Shown piece after piece: positions 5,070 to 7,127 of a DNA stretch of 7,127 nucleotides. The DNA lies in contig MGSU01000227.1 of NCBI GenBank assembly GCA_001799195.1, forward strand, positions 1-7,127, written 5' to 3'. Source of the DNA: Deltaproteobacteria bacterium RIFOXYA12_FULL_61_11. GTDB lineage: Bacteria; Bdellovibrionota_F; JAHFAK01; YA12-FULL-61-11. The translations under genes were made by a program, and so were the position numbers. Position 1 is the stretch's first letter, and every line of letters begins with the position of its first letter. The notes beneath the pieces were generated by a model that saw only the letters and a program-made list of their open reading frames with translations, was not told the DNA's origin and did not search any database.

Positions 5070-7127
5070 TCACTTCTCCTGCGCTCTGAAGACTCCGTCC
5101 CAGCTCGGGTCGGGGGGAGCGACCAGGAACACGGTGCAGCGTTTCAGGTAGACCTTGCTGGCCTCGTCGTCGGGTTTGAGGCGCAGGCATTCTTTGAAGT
5201 GACCGAGCGCAGATGGGAAGTTGCGCCGGTCCTTCTGGTAGCAGTCGACTCCGGCCGAGAAATGCTCGGCCAGCTCCCGCTGCAACGGGGTGGCGCTATC
5301 CCGAAAAGCGAGGAGTTCGAATACCGGGATCGGTACGTCCTTGCCCTTGACAGCGACCAGGTCGAGAGGACGATAGAGGAAGTCCTCTCCTGCCTTGGTT
5401 CTCGTCGTCCCGCTGACCGCGATCCTGGTGCCGAAGACCTTGTTGAAGCCCTCCAGCCGGGAGGCGAGGTTCACCGCGTCGCCGATGGCCGTGTAATTGA
5501 ATTTCTTGGAGGTCGAAAGATCGGAGCCGATGTTGCCGACCACGGCCGGACCGCTGTGCAGGCCGATGCGGGTGATCAACTGGGGCGAAACCCCGAAGGT
5601 TTGCAGGGTCTCGTACCGGGTGGCCTCGAGCAGGGCATTGATCTCGAGGGCGGCCCGACAGGCTAAGGCCGCGTGGCCGGGGAGGGCGATCGGAGCGCCG
5701 AAGAGAGCCATGATCGCGTCGCCGATGTACTTGTCCACGTATCCGCCGTGGGTCATGATGATCTGGGTCGGTCCCGAGAGATAGGCATTCAAGACCTTGA
5801 TCAGCTCGCCGGCCGGCAGTTTCTCGGACAAGGTGGTGAAGCCCTGGATGTCCGAGAAGAAGATGGTCATTTCCTTGGTTTCCCCACCAATCTTGAGGTT
5901 GTCGGGGTTGGCGATGAGGCTGTCGATGATGCTCGGGTCGAGGTAGTGGTTGAACATCTTCTTGATATTCTCCTTGGTCGATTTCTCGACCAGGTAACGA
6001 TAGCTGAGCGGCAGGAAGAAGCTGCCGGTCAGGCCGAGCAGGATCGGGGTCGTGACCAGGTAGGTGTGTTCGAGGGCGAAGAGGTAGTACGCCCAACCGA
6101 GTACCGCCAGACCGGTGCTGAGGTAGACGAGTGAGGAGGTCAACAGGGAGCCGCGCAGGAAGACTACCCCGAACAGGAACAGCGACAACACCACGGTGAG
6201 GGTCAGACTCCAGGAAGCTCGCAGGGGGCGGAGGGCCTGTCCTCCGAGCAGGTTGAGTATGGCCGTGGCGTGGACCTCCAAGCCGGGTTCGGCGGTCTTG
6301 CCGGAAGAGAGAGGGGTGGTCTTGAAATCGTAGAGTTGGGGTGAGGTGCCACCGATGATGACGATGCGGTCGCGGAAGGCATCGTGACCGAGGATGGTGG
6401 TTTCTCGTCCTTCCGCCTCGGCGAGGCCGGCCTCCAGGACGTGGGAAAAACTGTAAAAAGCGAAGGGGGAAGGCTCTCCGGCGACCTGGGCGTTGTAGCC
6501 TCGGCCGTACCAGTTCAGCAGCATCTCGCCCCGGTCGTTGAGATGGACGTCGTAGGCCTTCGAGAGCAATCGCCCGTCTCGCAGCAAGAGTTTCCGGCTG
6601 TCGGTGACCAGGGTGGCGGCGGCAAGCGCGAGTGAGGGGACGACCTCGGTTCCCCGACGGACGAAGAGTTGATAGCGGCGGACCTTGCCGTCGACATCGA
6701 GGGAAATGTTGGTAAAGCCGAGCCCGGCCGTGGCCTCGACGAAGATGGGGATCGGCGGCATAGGGGTCCAGGAGGAACGGTTCTCAGCGCTCTTGCCTCC
6801 CTCGAGCAGCAGCGCTCCCAGTTTGTCCGGCAGGAGGGGTTGGGGTTCGAGCTCGGTCGGGGGTTGCTCTCCGTGCTCGTCGAGACGCATCGCCAGAATG
6901 GTGCGTTGGGAGGAAGAGAGCGCCGCGGCCAGGGCTTGATCGCCCTCTCCACCGTCCTCGACGAAGGGGTTGGAGAACTCGATATCGAAGACGATGGCTC
7001 GCGCCCCCGCTTTGGTCAAGAAGTCGATCACGGGCTGGTAGAAGATGCGGTTGAAGGGCCAGGGATCGTCCTTGTACTCCTCGATGTAGCGCAGCGAATT
7101 CTCGTCGATGGCGACCACGGCGATCTG
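5070..7127 (-). CDS. CHASE2-domain membrane adenylate cyclase, class IIIb, 5' end missing
   Basis: Partial gene. The frame is open to the right edge and the start lies beyond it. Numbering takes the codon at 7118-7116 as residue 1. The N-terminal part is a CHASE2 extracytoplasmic sensor: VVAIDENSL at the window edge, later FDIEF, and GLEVHA near its end. Three membrane segments follow at about 303-321, 326-349 and 353-371. The catalytic domain has metal-binding D423 (FSDIQGFT) and D467 (GDAIMALFG), and purine-binding K463 and T543 (NYTAIGD). N550 and R554 (VNLASR) are the transition-state residues. The K/T pair marks a class IIIb adenylate cyclase rather than a guanylate cyclase; it makes cAMP from ATP on the cytoplasmic side. 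The tail is TPR-like (helices and PDDEASKVYLKRC) and ends in the PP..WDGV motif common in this family. All catalytic residues are intact. The signal sensed by CHASE2 is unknown. A 185-bp gap separates it from the small secreted protein gene, so co-transcription is possible but uncertain. Confidence 0.95.
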   Translation of the reverse strand, partial: QIAVVAIDENSLRYIEEYKDDPWPFNRIFYQPVIDFLTKAGARAIVFDIEFSNPFVEDGGEGDQALAAALSSSQRTILAMRLDEHGEQPPTELEPQPLLPDKLGALLLEGGKSAENRSSWTPMPPIPIFVEATAGLGFTNISLDVDGKVRRYQLFVRRGTEVVPSLALAAATLVTDSRKLLLRDGRLLSKAYDVHLNDRGEMLLNWYGRGYNAQVAGEPSPFAFYSFSHVLEAGLAEAEGRETTILGHDAFRDRIVIIGGTSPQLYDFKTTPLSSGKTAEPGLEVHATAILNLLGGQALRPLRASWSLTLTVVLSLFLFGVVFLRGSLLTSSLVYLSTGLAVLGWAYYLFALEHTYLVTTPILLGLTGSFFLPLSYRYLVEKSTKENIKKMFNHYLDPSIIDSLIANPDNLKIGGETKEMTIFFSDIQGFTTLSEKLPAGELIKVLNAYLSGPTQIIMTHGGYVDKYIGDAIMALFGAPIALPGHAALACRAALEINALLEATRYETLQTFGVSPQLITRIGLHSGPAVVGNIGSDLSTSKKFNYTAIGDAVNLASRLEGFNKVFGTRIAVSGTTRTKAGEDFLYRPLDLVAVKGKDVPIPVFELLAFRDSATPLQRELAEHFSAGVDCYQKDRRNFPSALGHFKECLRLKPDDEASKVYLKRCTVFLVAPPDPSWDGVFRAQEK

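Noticed and set aside
5001-5666. Plus-strand open frame of 221 codons opposite the adenylate cyclase
   Set aside because: It runs antisense to the catalytic domain, whose active-site residues are intact. The translation shows no recognisable domain.

Overview
The window comes from a high-GC bacterial chromosome. It holds six protein-coding genes in two convergent blocks, with no RNA genes, CRISPR arrays or recognisable insertion sequences. The organism cannot be named from the sequence. Membrane CHASE2-adenylate cyclases, periplasmic AlkP-superfamily phosphodiesterases ending in a SLGYL-type tail, and high GC would suit a Gram-negative lineage such as Acidobacteriota or the former Deltaproteobacteria. 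This is inference only.

Left block (+ strand, 1-4525): three tandem paralogous radical SAM genes (the first cut by the window edge), then a secreted type I phosphodiesterase/AlkP-superfamily hydrolase. The genes are packed tightly: 6 bp between the first and second, and 4-bp ATGA overlaps between the second and third and between the third and fourth. This is almost certainly one translationally coupled operon. The three radical SAM proteins share an unusually rigid C-terminal five-cysteine array, C-x17-C-x32-C-x3-C-x5-C, with identical spacing in all three. This points to an auxiliary iron-sulfur cluster domain of SPASM/twitch type. No precursor peptide is visible, so the substrate is unknown. 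The phosphodiesterase keeps all the expected metal and nucleophile residues and has a likely signal peptide. A reasonable hypothesis is that the radical SAM enzymes make or modify a compound in the cytoplasm and the hydrolase acts on a related phosphate ester outside the inner membrane.

Right block (- strand, 7127-4549): the 3' part of a membrane-bound class IIIb adenylate cyclase (CHASE2 sensor, three membrane segments, cyclase domain, TPR-like tail), cut by the window edge. A 185-bp gap follows, then a small secreted protein with four cysteines and no family I recognise. The gap contains an AT-rich patch that could hold the small gene's promoter, and two interleaved inverted repeats just downstream of the cyclase stop. 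The two blocks meet tail to tail across only 23 bp at 4526-4548. Nothing in the sequence links the functions of the two blocks.

The most interesting element is the triple radical SAM plus secreted phosphodiesterase operon, which does not match any pathway I can name.
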